Of a stretch of DNA of 64,000 nucleotides, positions 9,301 through 17,110 are shown piece after piece. Made by a program: the position numbers and the translations under genes. The stretch covers positions 248,001 through 312,000 of the forward strand of contig NZ_JAJGNJ010000001.1 of the NCBI RefSeq assembly GCF_020781835.1, read 5' to 3'. The notes beneath the pieces were generated by a model. The model had not been told where the DNA came from and searched no databases. It saw nothing but the letters and a program-made list of their open reading frames with translations. Within the stretch, counting starts at the first letter, position 1. Each line of letters begins with the position of its first letter. This DNA comes from Microbacterium testaceum (GTDB lineage: Bacteria > Actinomycetota > Actinomycetes > Actinomycetales > Microbacteriaceae).

Positions 9301-9859
9301 GCAGTGGAAGGCCACGGGTGACCGTCCGAAGCTGCACCTGGGCGTCTCGGAGGGCTTCAGCTACGAGTACACGCAGGACGCGACCAACCCCCGCGTCGGC
9401 TCCGTCGTGTCGATGACGTACAACGGCCGGACGGTCGCCGCGACCGACACGTTCACCGTGGTCACCAACTCGTTCCTCGCGAATGGCGGTGACGGGTTCC
9501 CGACGTTCGCGGAGGGCACCGATCGCACCGACACGGGCCAGATCGACCTGGATGCCACGCTCGCGTACTTCCGCGCGGTGCCGGTGGTCGACCCGGCCCC
9601 GACCGGTCGTGCGATCGTCTCCACCGGCACCACGCCCGGTGGCGACGACAGCGGGCAGCCGGGCACCGAGCAGCCGGGCACCGAGCAGCCGGGCACCGGC
9701 TCTTCGGGCAGCACCGGCACGTCGCCCTCGAGCGCGCAAGCGGGCAGCGCCCTGGCGACCACGGGGGCCCAGGCCCCGTGGGGCCTGGCTCTGGCGGGGG
9801 CGCTCCTCCTGGTCGGGGGCGGTCTCGCCTTCGCCCTGCGCGGTCGCCGCACGGTCTGA
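6362..9859 (+). CDS. Secreted choice-of-anchor I / 5'-nucleotidase fusion with LATTG wall-sorting signal
   Basis: A 1165-residue exported protein. Residues 1 to about 35 form a signal peptide ending near ASAA. Residues about 45-575 form a beta-propeller-like choice-of-anchor I domain. From about residue 578 comes a metallophosphatase/5'-nucleotidase: DIDILTINDFHGR, GNHEFDRG and a histidine-rich VSAHTHQTYAC supply metal ligands, followed by a C-terminal 5'-nucleotidase domain with MGNWVADVYLWA and LMNPGGLRADL. The tail has GTEQPGTEQPGT repeats, then LATTG (1131-1135), a hydrophobic helix and RGRR, the layout of a sortase substrate; LAxTG is the type recognised by actinobacterial class E sortases. 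Role: release of phosphate/nucleoside from extracellular nucleotides at the cell wall. Both domains are in one unbroken frame. Confidence 0.9.
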   Translation: MPSTFLRRAVAFTATSAAVCALALTGSTAASAAIVADPVRDSAPDTSLALRAIGSYETGVFDASAAEIVHAYKDRLFVVNAQAGAVEVLDNSDPSSPTALYTITGTGVANSLAVRADGLGVVALEAEDKTAPGRLVFFDADADTATILGEVTVGALPDMVTLSEDGAFAVVANEGEPADDFSTDPEGSIGVVALPGDKAAPAQEAVRTAGFADFEGGALDADVRVFGPDVAAPDQGDAPLASNRVSRNLEPEYIAVSGGTAYAALQEANAIAEIDLASATVTDIWSLGFKDYGTETLDASDRDPKDAPTYNEKSHPGLFGMYMPDGIQAYEVGGKTYLVTANEGDGREWGDFTDTARAKDLGSDGLAPVCDDSALADELDDADLGRLNVATDMGLNDDGTCYTELYTFGGRGFSVWDAETGTQVFDSGSAFEEITQAANPEFFNSNHSESNLEGRSDDKGPEPEGLALGVVDGRTYAFIGLERVGGVMTYDITDPAAPTYASYLNNRDFSVSMEDDVTGDEATDRELLSRAGDLGPEGVEFIPAETSPNGRPLLAVGNEVSGTTTLFALEDPNVADIDILTINDFHGRLEAGSQGEAGAAVIAGAVKATEAQNPNTLFVSAGDNIGASTFTSLIQQDSPTIDTLVAAGLDVSAVGNHEFDRGFADLTDRVLAEYGGGQFGLGANVYKKGTKEPVLDEYAIEEVDGVRVAFIGTVTPDTATMVDPAGIAGIEFGDQLEAADRVADEITAGDLADVIVLLTHSGAATSNDCADVAADRAGFGALATDASPAIDAIVSAHTHQTYACDLPIAGTDRTRPVIQASEYGKAMGRLSLRYDKRTDELASIEAVTFPLANAFPADAAIQAMVDGYVAEADVIGAEPVGTVSADILRGGTPSGADRGVESSMGNWVADVYLWATSQNPAYGGTPAQIALMNPGGLRADLLKGDDGVVTYKEAALVQPFANTLVTVTLTGAQIRDILNQQWKATGDRPKLHLGVSEGFSYEYTQDATNPRVGSVVSMTYNGRTVAATDTFTVVTNSFLANGGDGFPTFAEGTDRTDTGQIDLDATLAYFRAVPVVDPAPTGRAIVSTGTTPGGDDSGQPGTEQPGTEQPGTGSSGSTGTSPSSAQAGSALATTGAQAPWGLALAGALLLVGGGLAFALRGRRTV

Positions 9860-9870
9860 CCCCGCACGCA

Positions 9871-9908
9871 CGAACGGCCTCCACCCCTCACCGGGTGGGG
9901 GCCGTTCG
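9871..9908 (+). terminator. Hairpin terminator after the nucleotidase gene
   Basis: CGAACGGCC (9871-9879) pairs with GGCCGTTCG (9900-9908), with further C/G pairing inside the loop. It starts 12 nt after the stop codon. There is no clear T-run. Confidence 0.75.
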
Positions 9909-10065
9909 GCATCCCGCATCCCCTCCTCTGCCGAGCCGTCACGCGGAGTCACTCGCCGACACGCCGCCCCACGACCCCACCGGCCGACGTGTCGCACCCG
10001 AACTCCGCCCGACGGCGCCCGGGCGCGGCGCCCGACCACCGCACGACGGCACGGCCGCGGGCCGC

Positions 10066-11250
10066 TCAGTACCTCCGCAGCAGTGCCGCCAGGGCCTGTC
10101 CACCGCCGATGCACATCGTCACGACGGCGTACTCGAGGTCGCGGCGCCGCAGATCGAGGGCGGCGCGAACGGTGAGGATCGCACCGGTCGCACCGACGGG
10201 ATGCCCGAGCGCGATGGCGCCGCCGTACGGGTTGACCTTCTCGGGGTCGAGGCCCGCGTCGCGGATCACCGCCACGGCCTGCGCCGCGAACGCCTCGTTC
10301 AGTTCGATCACGTCGACATCGGCCGGGGCGAGCCCCGTCTGCTCCCACAGCCGCTGCAGCGCGAGGACCGGGGCGTACCCCATGATCTCGGGGTCGACCC
10401 CCGCCGTCGTGACGGCCTCGAGGGTCGCGAGGCCCGTGAGCCCGCGCTCGCGCACGTCCTCCTCCCGCATCAGCACGGTCGCGGCGGCACCGTCGTTGAT
10501 CCCGGACGAGTTGCCGGCGGTGACCGTTCCGTCACGCTCGAACGCCGGCCTCAGCCCCGCCAGCACCTCGAGGGTCGTCCCGGGCCGTGGGTGCTCGTCC
10601 ACCGACACCTCGAGCGGCCGCTTCCCGCCGGTCGTCACGGGGACGATCTCCTCCGCGAACGCCGCACGACTGGCATCCAGAGCCGCCCTCCGCTGACTCT
10701 CGACGGCGAAGGCGTCCTGCTCCTCGCGCGACACGGAGTACCGGGATGCCACGGTCTCGGCGGTCGTACCCATGTGGCGGCCGCTGAACGGGTCGGTGAG
10801 GATCGCGAGCGTGCCGTCGAGGAGCGTGCGGTCACCGAGGCGGGTGTTGCCGCGGGAGCCGTAGTCGAGGAACGGCGTGCGGGACATGCTCTCGTCGCCG
10901 CCGGCGACCACGACGTCGACGCCGCCCCAGCGCAGTTCCTGCGCGCCGGACCAGATGGCCTGCAGCCCCGACCCGCACAGGCGGTTCACCGTGAACGCGG
11001 GGACGCGTGTGGCGAGCCCCGCCGCGAGCGCGACGCGGCGGGCGTTGTAGGCATCGGGGCCGTTCTGCGCGATACAGCCCATGATGACCTCGTCGACCGC
11101 CTCCTTCGGCACACCTGCCCGCTCGAGTGCGGCGGTCACCGCCACCGCGCCGAGCTCGTGCGCGTCGATGCTCGACAGCGTGCCGCCGAACGATCCGATC
11201 GGGGTGCGGGCACCGGAGACCAGGACGATGCGGGAAGCGGTCGATGCCAT
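10066..11250 (-). CDS. Acetyl-CoA acetyltransferase (thiolase)
   Basis: A 394-residue thiolase, the normal family length. The nucleophilic cysteine is in FTVNRLCGSGLQAI (about residue 89). The C-terminal motifs NEAFAAQAVAVIRD, GGAIALGHPVGATGA (catalytic His) and VTMCIGGGQ (second catalytic Cys) are intact. It condenses two acetyl-CoA or cleaves 3-ketoacyl-CoA; direction and chain length cannot be decided. The start at 11250 was chosen because GGAGGT lies just upstream and MASTASRIVLVSGARTPIG is the usual N-terminus; the longer frame adds an unrelated tail. It stands alone, divergent from the YbjQ gene. Confidence 0.92.
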   Translation of the reverse strand: MASTASRIVLVSGARTPIGSFGGTLSSIDAHELGAVAVTAALERAGVPKEAVDEVIMGCIAQNGPDAYNARRVALAAGLATRVPAFTVNRLCGSGLQAIWSGAQELRWGGVDVVVAGGDESMSRTPFLDYGSRGNTRLGDRTLLDGTLAILTDPFSGRHMGTTAETVASRYSVSREEQDAFAVESQRRAALDASRAAFAEEIVPVTTGGKRPLEVSVDEHPRPGTTLEVLAGLRPAFERDGTVTAGNSSGINDGAAATVLMREEDVRERGLTGLATLEAVTTAGVDPEIMGYAPVLALQRLWEQTGLAPADVDVIELNEAFAAQAVAVIRDAGLDPEKVNPYGGAIALGHPVGATGAILTVRAALDLRRRDLEYAVVTMCIGGGQALAALLRRY

Positions 11251-11367
11251 GCGGACCTCCGAGAGGGATGGGGATGACAGCATTGTGCCCGCGAGAGCCC
11301 TGTCCCGGGGCTTTCCGATGCGGACGCACACTGGCGCGGGGGGATGACGCGCTGCCAGACTGACCGC

Positions 11368-11682
11368 ATGCTCGTCACGACCATGAACGATGTCCCCGGC
11401 CGCCAGATCGTCGAGGTCTACGGGGAGGTGACCGGTCTGACGGTGCGCGCCCGCAACATCGGCGTGCAGTTCGGCGCAGGGCTGAAGTCGATCTTCGGCG
11501 GTGAGCTGGAGGGCCTCACCAAGCAGTTGCAGGAGAGCCGCGACGAGGCCAAGCAGCGCCTCATCGAGCAGGCGGAGGCCCTGGGCGCGGATGCCGTCAT
11601 CGCGATGCGCTTCGACACCAGCGAGGTCGCGCAGAACTTCCAGGAAGTCGTCGCCTACGGCACTGCCGTGAAACTCGGCTGA
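11368..11682 (+). CDS. YbjQ/UPF0145 family protein
   Basis: A 104-residue protein of the YbjQ family, which form small pentameric or hexameric assemblies of uncertain, possibly metal-related function. The typical blocks are visible: an N-terminal LVTTMNDVPGRQIVEVYGEVTG, the mid-segment ELEGLTKQLQESRDEAKQRLIEQAEALGADAVIAMRFDT and C-terminal VAYGTAVKL. Start at 11368 gives the usual family length; a CAGACT hexamer 6 nt upstream suggests a leaderless transcript. A same-frame ATG at 11344 would add eight unconserved residues. Confidence 0.85.
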   Translation: MLVTTMNDVPGRQIVEVYGEVTGLTVRARNIGVQFGAGLKSIFGGELEGLTKQLQESRDEAKQRLIEQAEALGADAVIAMRFDTSEVAQNFQEVVAYGTAVKLG

Positions 11683-11800
11683 CCCGCCGGAGCACCGCCG
11701 CGCCCGTCACGGCGCCCATCCGCCCCGTTCCCGCCCCCGTCGCTCCTTCGCTCACCGACACGGAACAGGATGCCGGGCAGCCGGGGCGCGGCCCGACGCG

Positions 11801-12379
11801 TCAGCGCCACGATTCCAGGGTCGTGGCGACGGATGCCAGCGTCGCCACGGCCGCGTCACGATCGGCGCGGGCGAGGGTGAGTGCCGCCACGACGAGCGAC
11901 GCGCACACGGCCGACAGGGCGTCCACGGCATCCGACGCGAGATCGGGACGGCGGTCGGCGACGGCGGCGCGGATGGCGGCCCGCATCTCGGCGGCGTAGC
12001 CCGAGACGAGGGCGCGCACGTCGTCGTCATCGGAGGCGAGCGGCGACGAGCCGGCGTTGAGCAGCAAGCAGCCAAAGCGCGCGCGGGGGCTGTCCGCCGC
12101 GATGGCGGCGCTCATCTCATCGACGTACGCCTCGAGGGCGCCGGGGTCTCCGCCGCCCAGGGGACGCAGGCGCGCGCGGACGATGTCATCGAGGTAGGCG
12201 GCCAGCACGGCATCGAAGAGCCCCCGCTTGCTGCCGAAGGCGTTGTAGATGCTGGAGCGTGTGAGACCGGTCGACTCCTCGAGCTCGGCGATGCCGGTCT
12301 CGGCGTATCCGCGCCGCCAGAACACGTCGCGCGCGGCGTCGACGACCTCGCGGCGGTCGAAGGTCGGCATCCTGCCCAT
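11801..12379 (-). CDS. TetR-family transcriptional repressor
   Basis: A 192-residue TetR regulator; the DNA-binding domain (residues about 8-55) contains GIAELEESTGLTRSSIYNAFGSKRGLFDAVL. The C-terminal part is a helical ligand domain. AGAAGGA precedes the ATG at 12379; a second in-frame ATG at 12370 is possible. It is divergent from a zinc-type dehydrogenase gene with only 68 bp between them, the standard arrangement of a local repressor and its target. The inducer is unknown. Confidence 0.88.
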   Translation of the reverse strand: MGRMPTFDRREVVDAARDVFWRRGYAETGIAELEESTGLTRSSIYNAFGSKRGLFDAVLAAYLDDIVRARLRPLGGGDPGALEAYVDEMSAAIAADSPRARFGCLLLNAGSSPLASDDDDVRALVSGYAAEMRAAIRAAVADRRPDLASDAVDALSAVCASLVVAALTLARADRDAAVATLASVATTLESWR

Positions 12380-12405
12380 GGGTGTCCTTCTCTCCGGTAC
12401 AGGAC

Positions 12406-12428
12406 TATATTAGACCGATCGTTACAAA
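12406..12428 (+). promoter_or_regulatory. Promoter and likely TetR operator between divergent genes
   Basis: A plus-strand -10 TATATT (12406-12411) overlaps an imperfect palindrome TTAGACCGATCGTTACAAA (12410-12428) centred on CGATCG. The placement over the start of transcription of the dehydrogenase gene suits repression by the adjacent TetR protein. This is inferred from position and partial symmetry. Confidence 0.5.
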
Positions 12429-12447
12429 ATGACCATGGAGGAAACCC

Positions 12448-13422
12448 ATGCGCGCGATCGTGCACCCCCGCTTCGGCGAACCGGCCGACGTTCTCGACGT
12501 CGAAGAACTCGACACCCCCGAGCCCGGCCCCGGCCAGGTGCGGCTGCGAATCCTCCTCTCGCCGATCCACAACCACGACCTGTGGACGATCCGCGGCGAC
12601 TACGGCTACAAGCCCGAGCTCCCCGCCCGCGCCGGAACCGAGGCGGTCGGCGTCATCGACGCGGTCGGCGAGGGTGTCGAGGGGCTCGAGGTGGGCCACC
12701 GTGTCGCCACTGGCGGCACCTTCGGCGTGTGGGCCGAGTACGTCCTGGCCCCGGCCGCGGGCCTCATCCCCGTCGCCGAGGGACTGCCCGATGAGATCGC
12801 GGCACAGCTGGTGTCGATGCCCTTCAGCGCCATCAGCCTCCTCCACTCGCTCGATCTGAAGCCGGGCGACTGGATCGTGCAGAACACCGCCAACGGCGCG
12901 GTGGGGCGCATGGTCGCGCAGATCGCGAAGGCCCGTGGCATCCATGTCCTGGGGCTGGTTCGTCGACAAAGCGCCGTCGACGAGCTGGCTCAGCAGGGGA
13001 TCGGAGACGTCGTGTCGACCGACGCCCCCGACTGGCGCGAGAAGGCCCTCGCGATCGTCGACGGCGCGCGCGTGGTCGCCGGCGTCGACTCGGTCGGCGG
13101 GACGGCGGCGGACGACGTGCTGTCGCTGCTGTCCGAGAACGGCACGCTCGTCATCTTCGGCTCGATGGGCGCCGGGAAGCTCGAGCTCTCGACCGGCGAC
13201 ATCATCTTCCGTCAGATCACCGTGAAGGGTTTCTGGGGCAGCGTCGTCAGCAAGACGATGGATGCCGAGACCCGCGGCGCCCTGTTCGGCGAGCTGTCCC
13301 GTTACCTCTCCGACGGCACCGTCACCCTCCCGGTCGCGGCGACGTTCGCCCTCGACGACATCCGTGAGGCCGTGACCGCGAGCCTGTCGCCGCGCGTGGG
13401 CAAGGTGCTCCTGCGCCCGTAA
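12448..13422 (+). CDS. Medium-chain dehydrogenase/reductase, quinone or enoyl reductase type
   Basis: A 324-residue MDR protein. The N-terminal GroES-like domain contains AGTEAVGVIDAVGEGVEGLEVGHRV, and the Rossmann domain contains NTANGAVGRMVAQIAKARG for NAD(P)H. The structural-zinc cysteine cluster and catalytic zinc ligands of alcohol dehydrogenases are not evident, so a zinc-independent quinone reductase or 2-enoyl thioester reductase (ETR) activity is likely. GGAGG lies 6 nt before the ATG. It is probably repressed by the divergent TetR gene; substrate unknown. Confidence 0.85.
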   Translation: MRAIVHPRFGEPADVLDVEELDTPEPGPGQVRLRILLSPIHNHDLWTIRGDYGYKPELPARAGTEAVGVIDAVGEGVEGLEVGHRVATGGTFGVWAEYVLAPAAGLIPVAEGLPDEIAAQLVSMPFSAISLLHSLDLKPGDWIVQNTANGAVGRMVAQIAKARGIHVLGLVRRQSAVDELAQQGIGDVVSTDAPDWREKALAIVDGARVVAGVDSVGGTAADDVLSLLSENGTLVIFGSMGAGKLELSTGDIIFRQITVKGFWGSVVSKTMDAETRGALFGELSRYLSDGTVTLPVAATFALDDIREAVTASLSPRVGKVLLRP

Positions 13423-13447
13423 GGCCCGGGGCGTCCGCCCCTTCGCT

Positions 13448-13505
13448 CGAGTGTCCAAGACACGCCGTTGCTGCCCACCCGCACGCGGCGTGTCTTGGAC
13501 ACTCG
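13448..13505. repeat. Perfect 20-bp inverted repeat between convergent genes
   Basis: CGAGTGTCCAAGACACGCCG (13448-13467) is exactly reverse-complemented at 13486-13505, with an 18-nt spacer. Each arm also contains its own small palindrome GTGTC-CAA-GACAC. It sits between the 3' ends of the MDR and NUDIX genes, so a bidirectional terminator is plausible, though there is no T-run. It could equally be a dispersed intergenic repeat. Confidence 0.85.
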
Positions 13506-13546
13506 GCGTTTTGGGGCGTGGGCGGCGCGAGCGGCGCGGGCGGACC

Positions 13547-14011
13547 TCAGGCGAGCAGGCGCTCCAGCGCATCCAGGACGGGGCGCTGTCCCTTCACGAG
13601 CCGGTCGCGGGCGGTGTCCACGTCCGTCCACTCGGCGCGGTCGACCTCGGGGAACGACGCCGTGCGACCGGACCGCGGCGGCCACTCCATCTCGAACTCG
13701 CCGAACACGAACCCGGATGCCTCGAATCCTGCGCCGTCGCCGGCGAAGACGATGAGCTTCTTCGCGGACGACGCGGCGAAGGTACCCAGCTCGACCCACT
13801 CCCCCGTCGGGGGCTCGACGCCGAGCTCCTCGCGGAACTCACGCCGCGCGGCATCCTGGGGCTCTTCCGCTCCCGGCTCGAACTCTCCCTTGGGGATCGA
13901 CCAGGCGCCCGCATCCTTGCGCGCCCAGAACGGCCCGCCCATGTGCGCGACGAACACCTCGAGCGCGGGATGCCGCCGGTACAGCAGCAGTCCCGCACTC
14001 CAGGCGACCAT
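13547..14011 (-). CDS. NUDIX hydrolase
   Basis: A 154-residue NUDIX protein. The Nudix box begins at about residue 42 (GEFEPGAEEPQDAARREFREELGVEPPTG) and keeps the REFREELG core with its metal-binding glutamates. The N-terminal SAGLLLYRRHPALEVFVAHMGGPFWARKDAGAWSIPKGE resembles the diadenosine/NTP-type NUDIX proteins often annotated as ADP-ribose or nucleotide pyrophosphohydrolases. The ATG overlaps the TGA of the upstream DUF4407 gene by one base (TGATG), so the two are translationally coupled. Confidence 0.88.
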   Translation of the reverse strand: MVAWSAGLLLYRRHPALEVFVAHMGGPFWARKDAGAWSIPKGEFEPGAEEPQDAARREFREELGVEPPTGEWVELGTFAASSAKKLIVFAGDGAGFEASGFVFGEFEMEWPPRSGRTASFPEVDRAEWTDVDTARDRLVKGQRPVLDALERLLA

Positions 14012-15696
14012 CAGGCGCCTGCCGGCACGCGCACGGCTTCGTCGGCGATCACGTCCGCGCGCTTGCGGAACGTGCGCGCCGTGACGCGATCGAGGGCGAT
14101 CTGACCGCGCATGCGCTCGGCCTTCTCGTACAGCGACGGACCGCCGAAGCCGGTGAGCACCTTCACGAGCACCGGCAACAGCTCGATCATGAAGAACAGC
14201 GCGGCGATGAGCCAGTGCGCCCACCGCAGCGTCGGCTCGCGCTCCGAGAGCCGCTCGAGCGCGGAGATCTGGCTGAGCAGCCCCACGGCCCCGGCGTTAC
14301 CGTCGGCGACGGACGCGGCGCGATCGTTGTAGGCCGTCAGCGCTGCCTCGTACTGGGCTCGCGCCGCCGGGAGCTGGTCCTGCGCCTGCTGCTTGTTCTG
14401 GTCGGCCGACGCGGCTGCGGCCTCGGCACCGGCCGAGTTCGCCGCCGCGAGCTCCGTCTGGGCCTGCTGCAGCTGAGCCGACAGGGCGTCGTACGCCGAC
14501 TGCGCCTGTGCGAGCTGGGCCTGGGCGGCATCCGAACTCGCCCCGTCACCCGCGACCCCGGTGCAGCCGGGGACTTCGCCGGCACCCTGGCCGGTCAGCT
14601 CGCACTGGTACACCGCACGCGCCTGATCGATGACCGCCTGCTGTGCGGCGAGCTGCTGCGTCAGCTGGTCGACGGTCTGCTGCGCGGCCGCGGCCTCCGC
14701 CGACGTCGACGAGGTCCCGGCCACGATGCCCGTCGCGGCCTGGTTCTCCAGCGCCGCGACCTGCGCGCTCGCGGCATCCAGGGCCGGCTTCTCGGGGCCG
14801 TTCGCCACGGCATCCTGGTCGCTCAGGGCCTGCGTGACGTTGGTCGAGTTCACTTCGCGGTTGATGTCGTTCTGGAAGACCTGCAGGACGAGCGGCTCGG
14901 CGACGACGATGCCGATGAGCGCCGCCATGATCACGCGCGGGAAGGCCAGGCCCAGCAACCGGAAGATGTTCGTGGTCGATCGCATCGTCGAGGTGAGGAA
15001 GCGGTCGAGGTTGAAGATGATCAGGCCCCACACCAGCGCGAGAGGGATCGCGAGGAAGATGCTGACCCGCACACCCGTGAGCAGCGCGAACATCATCGAC
15101 AGCCCGGAGACGAGCGCCGTCCCGGCGAGCACCAGGAACATCTGCACGAAGCGCGGAACCTCTTCGGGCACTTCGTCGAGCACGTCGTTGTCGGCACCGC
15201 CGAGCACCGCCATGCGCCGCACGAGCGACAGGCTGGGACGACGGGGGTCGGCACGCCGCAGGCGCGGCGGACGGGGATCGGATGCCACGGGCGCGGGGAA
15301 CGGCGCCGCCTCGGGCAGCACGGGCTCGGGTTCCGCGGACTCGGGTTCCGCGGACTCGGTCTCGGCCCCGGAAGGCTCGGCCCCGGTCTCGGCCCCGGAA
15401 GGCTCGGCCTCGTCGCGGGCGAGAGGCGCGGGCTCCGGTTCCGGCCCGGCGACGAACGGGTCGGGCTCCGGCCACACGAACGGAGCGGTGTCGTCGTCAC
15501 CGGCGGGCGGCGCACCCCAGGGCTCGGTGGGGTCGGCAGGGGTCACGTCATCAGCTGAGGTGGAGCCGGCTTCGTCACGCTGCTGGGCGAGGATGTCGTC
15601 GAGGTACTGGGGCTCGCGCTCATCGTCCGTCGTGAACTCGATGCGGCCATCGGATCCGAAGCGACCCGGCCGGTGAGCGGAAAAGGACATTCGCAC
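14011..15696 (-). CDS. DUF4407 membrane protein with acidic repeat N-terminus
   Basis: A 561-residue protein. Residues 1 to about 160 are disordered-looking, Pro/Glu/Ala-rich, with short repeats such as EPSGAETGAEPSGAETESAEPESAEPEP. The DUF4407 core follows: two closely spaced membrane helices (about 185-240), another near 255-275, then a long Ala/Gln-rich helical segment (about 310-470) likely to be coiled coil and outside the membrane, and a last helix near 495-520 (LIAALFFMIELLPVLVKVLTGFGG, a conserved family feature). Function of the family is not established. It is translationally coupled to the downstream NUDIX gene. Start could be Met3. Confidence 0.82.
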   Translation of the reverse strand: MRMSFSAHRPGRFGSDGRIEFTTDDEREPQYLDDILAQQRDEAGSTSADDVTPADPTEPWGAPPAGDDDTAPFVWPEPDPFVAGPEPEPAPLARDEAEPSGAETGAEPSGAETESAEPESAEPEPVLPEAAPFPAPVASDPRPPRLRRADPRRPSLSLVRRMAVLGGADNDVLDEVPEEVPRFVQMFLVLAGTALVSGLSMMFALLTGVRVSIFLAIPLALVWGLIIFNLDRFLTSTMRSTTNIFRLLGLAFPRVIMAALIGIVVAEPLVLQVFQNDINREVNSTNVTQALSDQDAVANGPEKPALDAASAQVAALENQAATGIVAGTSSTSAEAAAAQQTVDQLTQQLAAQQAVIDQARAVYQCELTGQGAGEVPGCTGVAGDGASSDAAQAQLAQAQSAYDALSAQLQQAQTELAAANSAGAEAAAASADQNKQQAQDQLPAARAQYEAALTAYNDRAASVADGNAGAVGLLSQISALERLSEREPTLRWAHWLIAALFFMIELLPVLVKVLTGFGGPSLYEKAERMRGQIALDRVTARTFRKRADVIADEAVRVPAGA

Positions 15697-15768
15697 AGGG
15701 TACGACGCCGATCCTGCGCTCTCCTGAGCGGGTCCTGAGCCGTTGCCCAGGCCCCGCTCAGGGGTGGA

Positions 15769-16782
15769 TCAGACCAGACGCTTCTTGGGCGAGACCTCGT
15801 ACGTGTTCTCGGCGTCGGAGAACACGGCGTCGCCGAGCGCCGTGTCGATCGCGGCGAGAGTGTCGGCATCGAGCGTCACACCCGAGGCCTTGACGGTGTC
15901 GGCGAGCTGCTCGGGACGCGAGGCGCCCACGAGCGCGGCGGCGATGTTCGGGTTCTGCAGCACCCACGCGATCGCCATCTGCGGCATGCTCAGCCCTGCC
16001 TCGTCGGCGATCGGCTTGAGGCGCTGGACGGCCTCGAGCACGTCGTCGCGCAGGAACCGCTTGATGAAGGTCGCCCCGCTCTTCTCGTCGGTCGCGCGCG
16101 AGCCGTCGGGAACGGGCTGGCCCGGAAGGTACTTGCCGCTGAGCACGCCCTGCGCCATGGGCGACCACACGATCTGTGAGATGCCGAGCTCTTCGCTGGT
16201 CGGCACGACCTTGCCCTCGATCACGCGCCACAGCATCGAGTACTGGGGCTGGTTCGAGATCAGCTGGATGCCGAGCTGCTTCGCGAGCGCGTGACCTTCG
16301 CGCAGCTGCTCCGCGGTCCACTCGGACACACCGATGTAGAGCGCCTTGCCCTGGCGGACGATGTCGGCGAAGGCCTGGAAGGTCTCTTCGATCGGCGTTT
16401 CGTAGTCGAAGCGGTGGGCCTGGTAGAGGTCGACGTAGTCGGTGCCCAGACGCTTCAGCGAGCCGTTGATCGACTCCATGATGTGCTTGCGGCTCAGGCC
16501 CGTGTCGTTAGGACCCTGCGGACCGGTCGGGAAGTACACCTTCGTGAAGATCTCGAGCGACTCGCGTCGCTGGCCCTCGAGGGCTTTGCCGAGGACGACC
16601 TCCGCCGCCGTGTTGGCGTACGTGTCGGCGGTGTCGAACGTCGTGATGCCCGCATCGAGGGCGGCGTGCACCGTCTTGATCGCGGCATCGTCACCGACCT
16701 GCGAACCGTGGGTCACCCAGTTGCCGAGGGTGATCTCCGAGATCTTGAATCCACTGTTGCCGAGGTAGCGATAACCGACCAT
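15769..16782 (-). CDS. Aldo/keto reductase (AKR6/K+-channel-beta-like)
   Basis: A 337-residue NADPH-dependent aldo/keto reductase. The catalytic tetrad elements are visible: TTFDTADTYAN (Asp and Tyr, about residues 49-59), IFTKVYF (Lys, about 83) and DLYQAHRFD (His, about 120). GVSEWTAEQLREG and the C-terminal coenzyme block VGASRPEQLADTVKASG match the AKR6 group related to potassium-channel beta subunits. The start at 16782 follows a minus-strand -10 TAGCGT (16794-16789) by 6 nt, suggesting a leaderless mRNA. Substrate unknown. Confidence 0.92.
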   Translation of the reverse strand: MVGYRYLGNSGFKISEITLGNWVTHGSQVGDDAAIKTVHAALDAGITTFDTADTYANTAAEVVLGKALEGQRRESLEIFTKVYFPTGPQGPNDTGLSRKHIMESINGSLKRLGTDYVDLYQAHRFDYETPIEETFQAFADIVRQGKALYIGVSEWTAEQLREGHALAKQLGIQLISNQPQYSMLWRVIEGKVVPTSEELGISQIVWSPMAQGVLSGKYLPGQPVPDGSRATDEKSGATFIKRFLRDDVLEAVQRLKPIADEAGLSMPQMAIAWVLQNPNIAAALVGASRPEQLADTVKASGVTLDADTLAAIDTALGDAVFSDAENTYEVSPKKRLV

Positions 16783-16860
16783 GGGTCAACGCTATCGGCG
16801 GCATCCGACATCGGGGCCGTCGCCCGCGTCCCGGTTAGCCCGACGCCCGCATCCCGCTAC

Positions 16861-16927
16861 GCATAAACACGATTGGCGCACATAAACGCGCCGAGAACGC
16901 GTTTCTGCACGTGGATCGCGTTTATGC
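16861..16927. repeat. Imperfect palindrome of the GCATAAACGCG family
   Basis: The left arm (16861-16890) and right arm (16898-16927) are reverse complements at 22 of 30 positions. Both begin with GCATAAAC at their outer edges and share AAACGCG at their inner edges. The element is a decayed version of the perfect palindrome at 23931-23997 with the same arm length and a 7-nt loop. Confidence 0.8.
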
Positions 16928-16990
16928 GCGGCAGATCGCCTTCGGGCGTGCGAGATGCGCTCGCCGCGCGGCCCTCCTCCCGCGACGTGA

Positions 16991-17110
16991 CGGGCATCAA
17001 CCCACCGGCGTCTCCGCCGCGGCACGCATCACCGGCGACTCCGCCGCGGCGCGCATCACCGGCGTCTCCGCCACGACGGGCATCAGCCCACGGGCGTCTC
17101 CGCCGCGGCG
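16991..17110. repeat. Tandem repeats running into the rlmN 3' end
   Basis: Four imperfect copies of a 27-32 bp unit containing GCATCACCGGCGTCTCCGCC lie between the palindrome and the rlmN stop. The last copy overlaps the end of rlmN and encodes its final residues (about AETPVG). With the palindrome it fills the roughly 300-bp gap 16783-17082; no gene is seen there. Confidence 0.7.
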
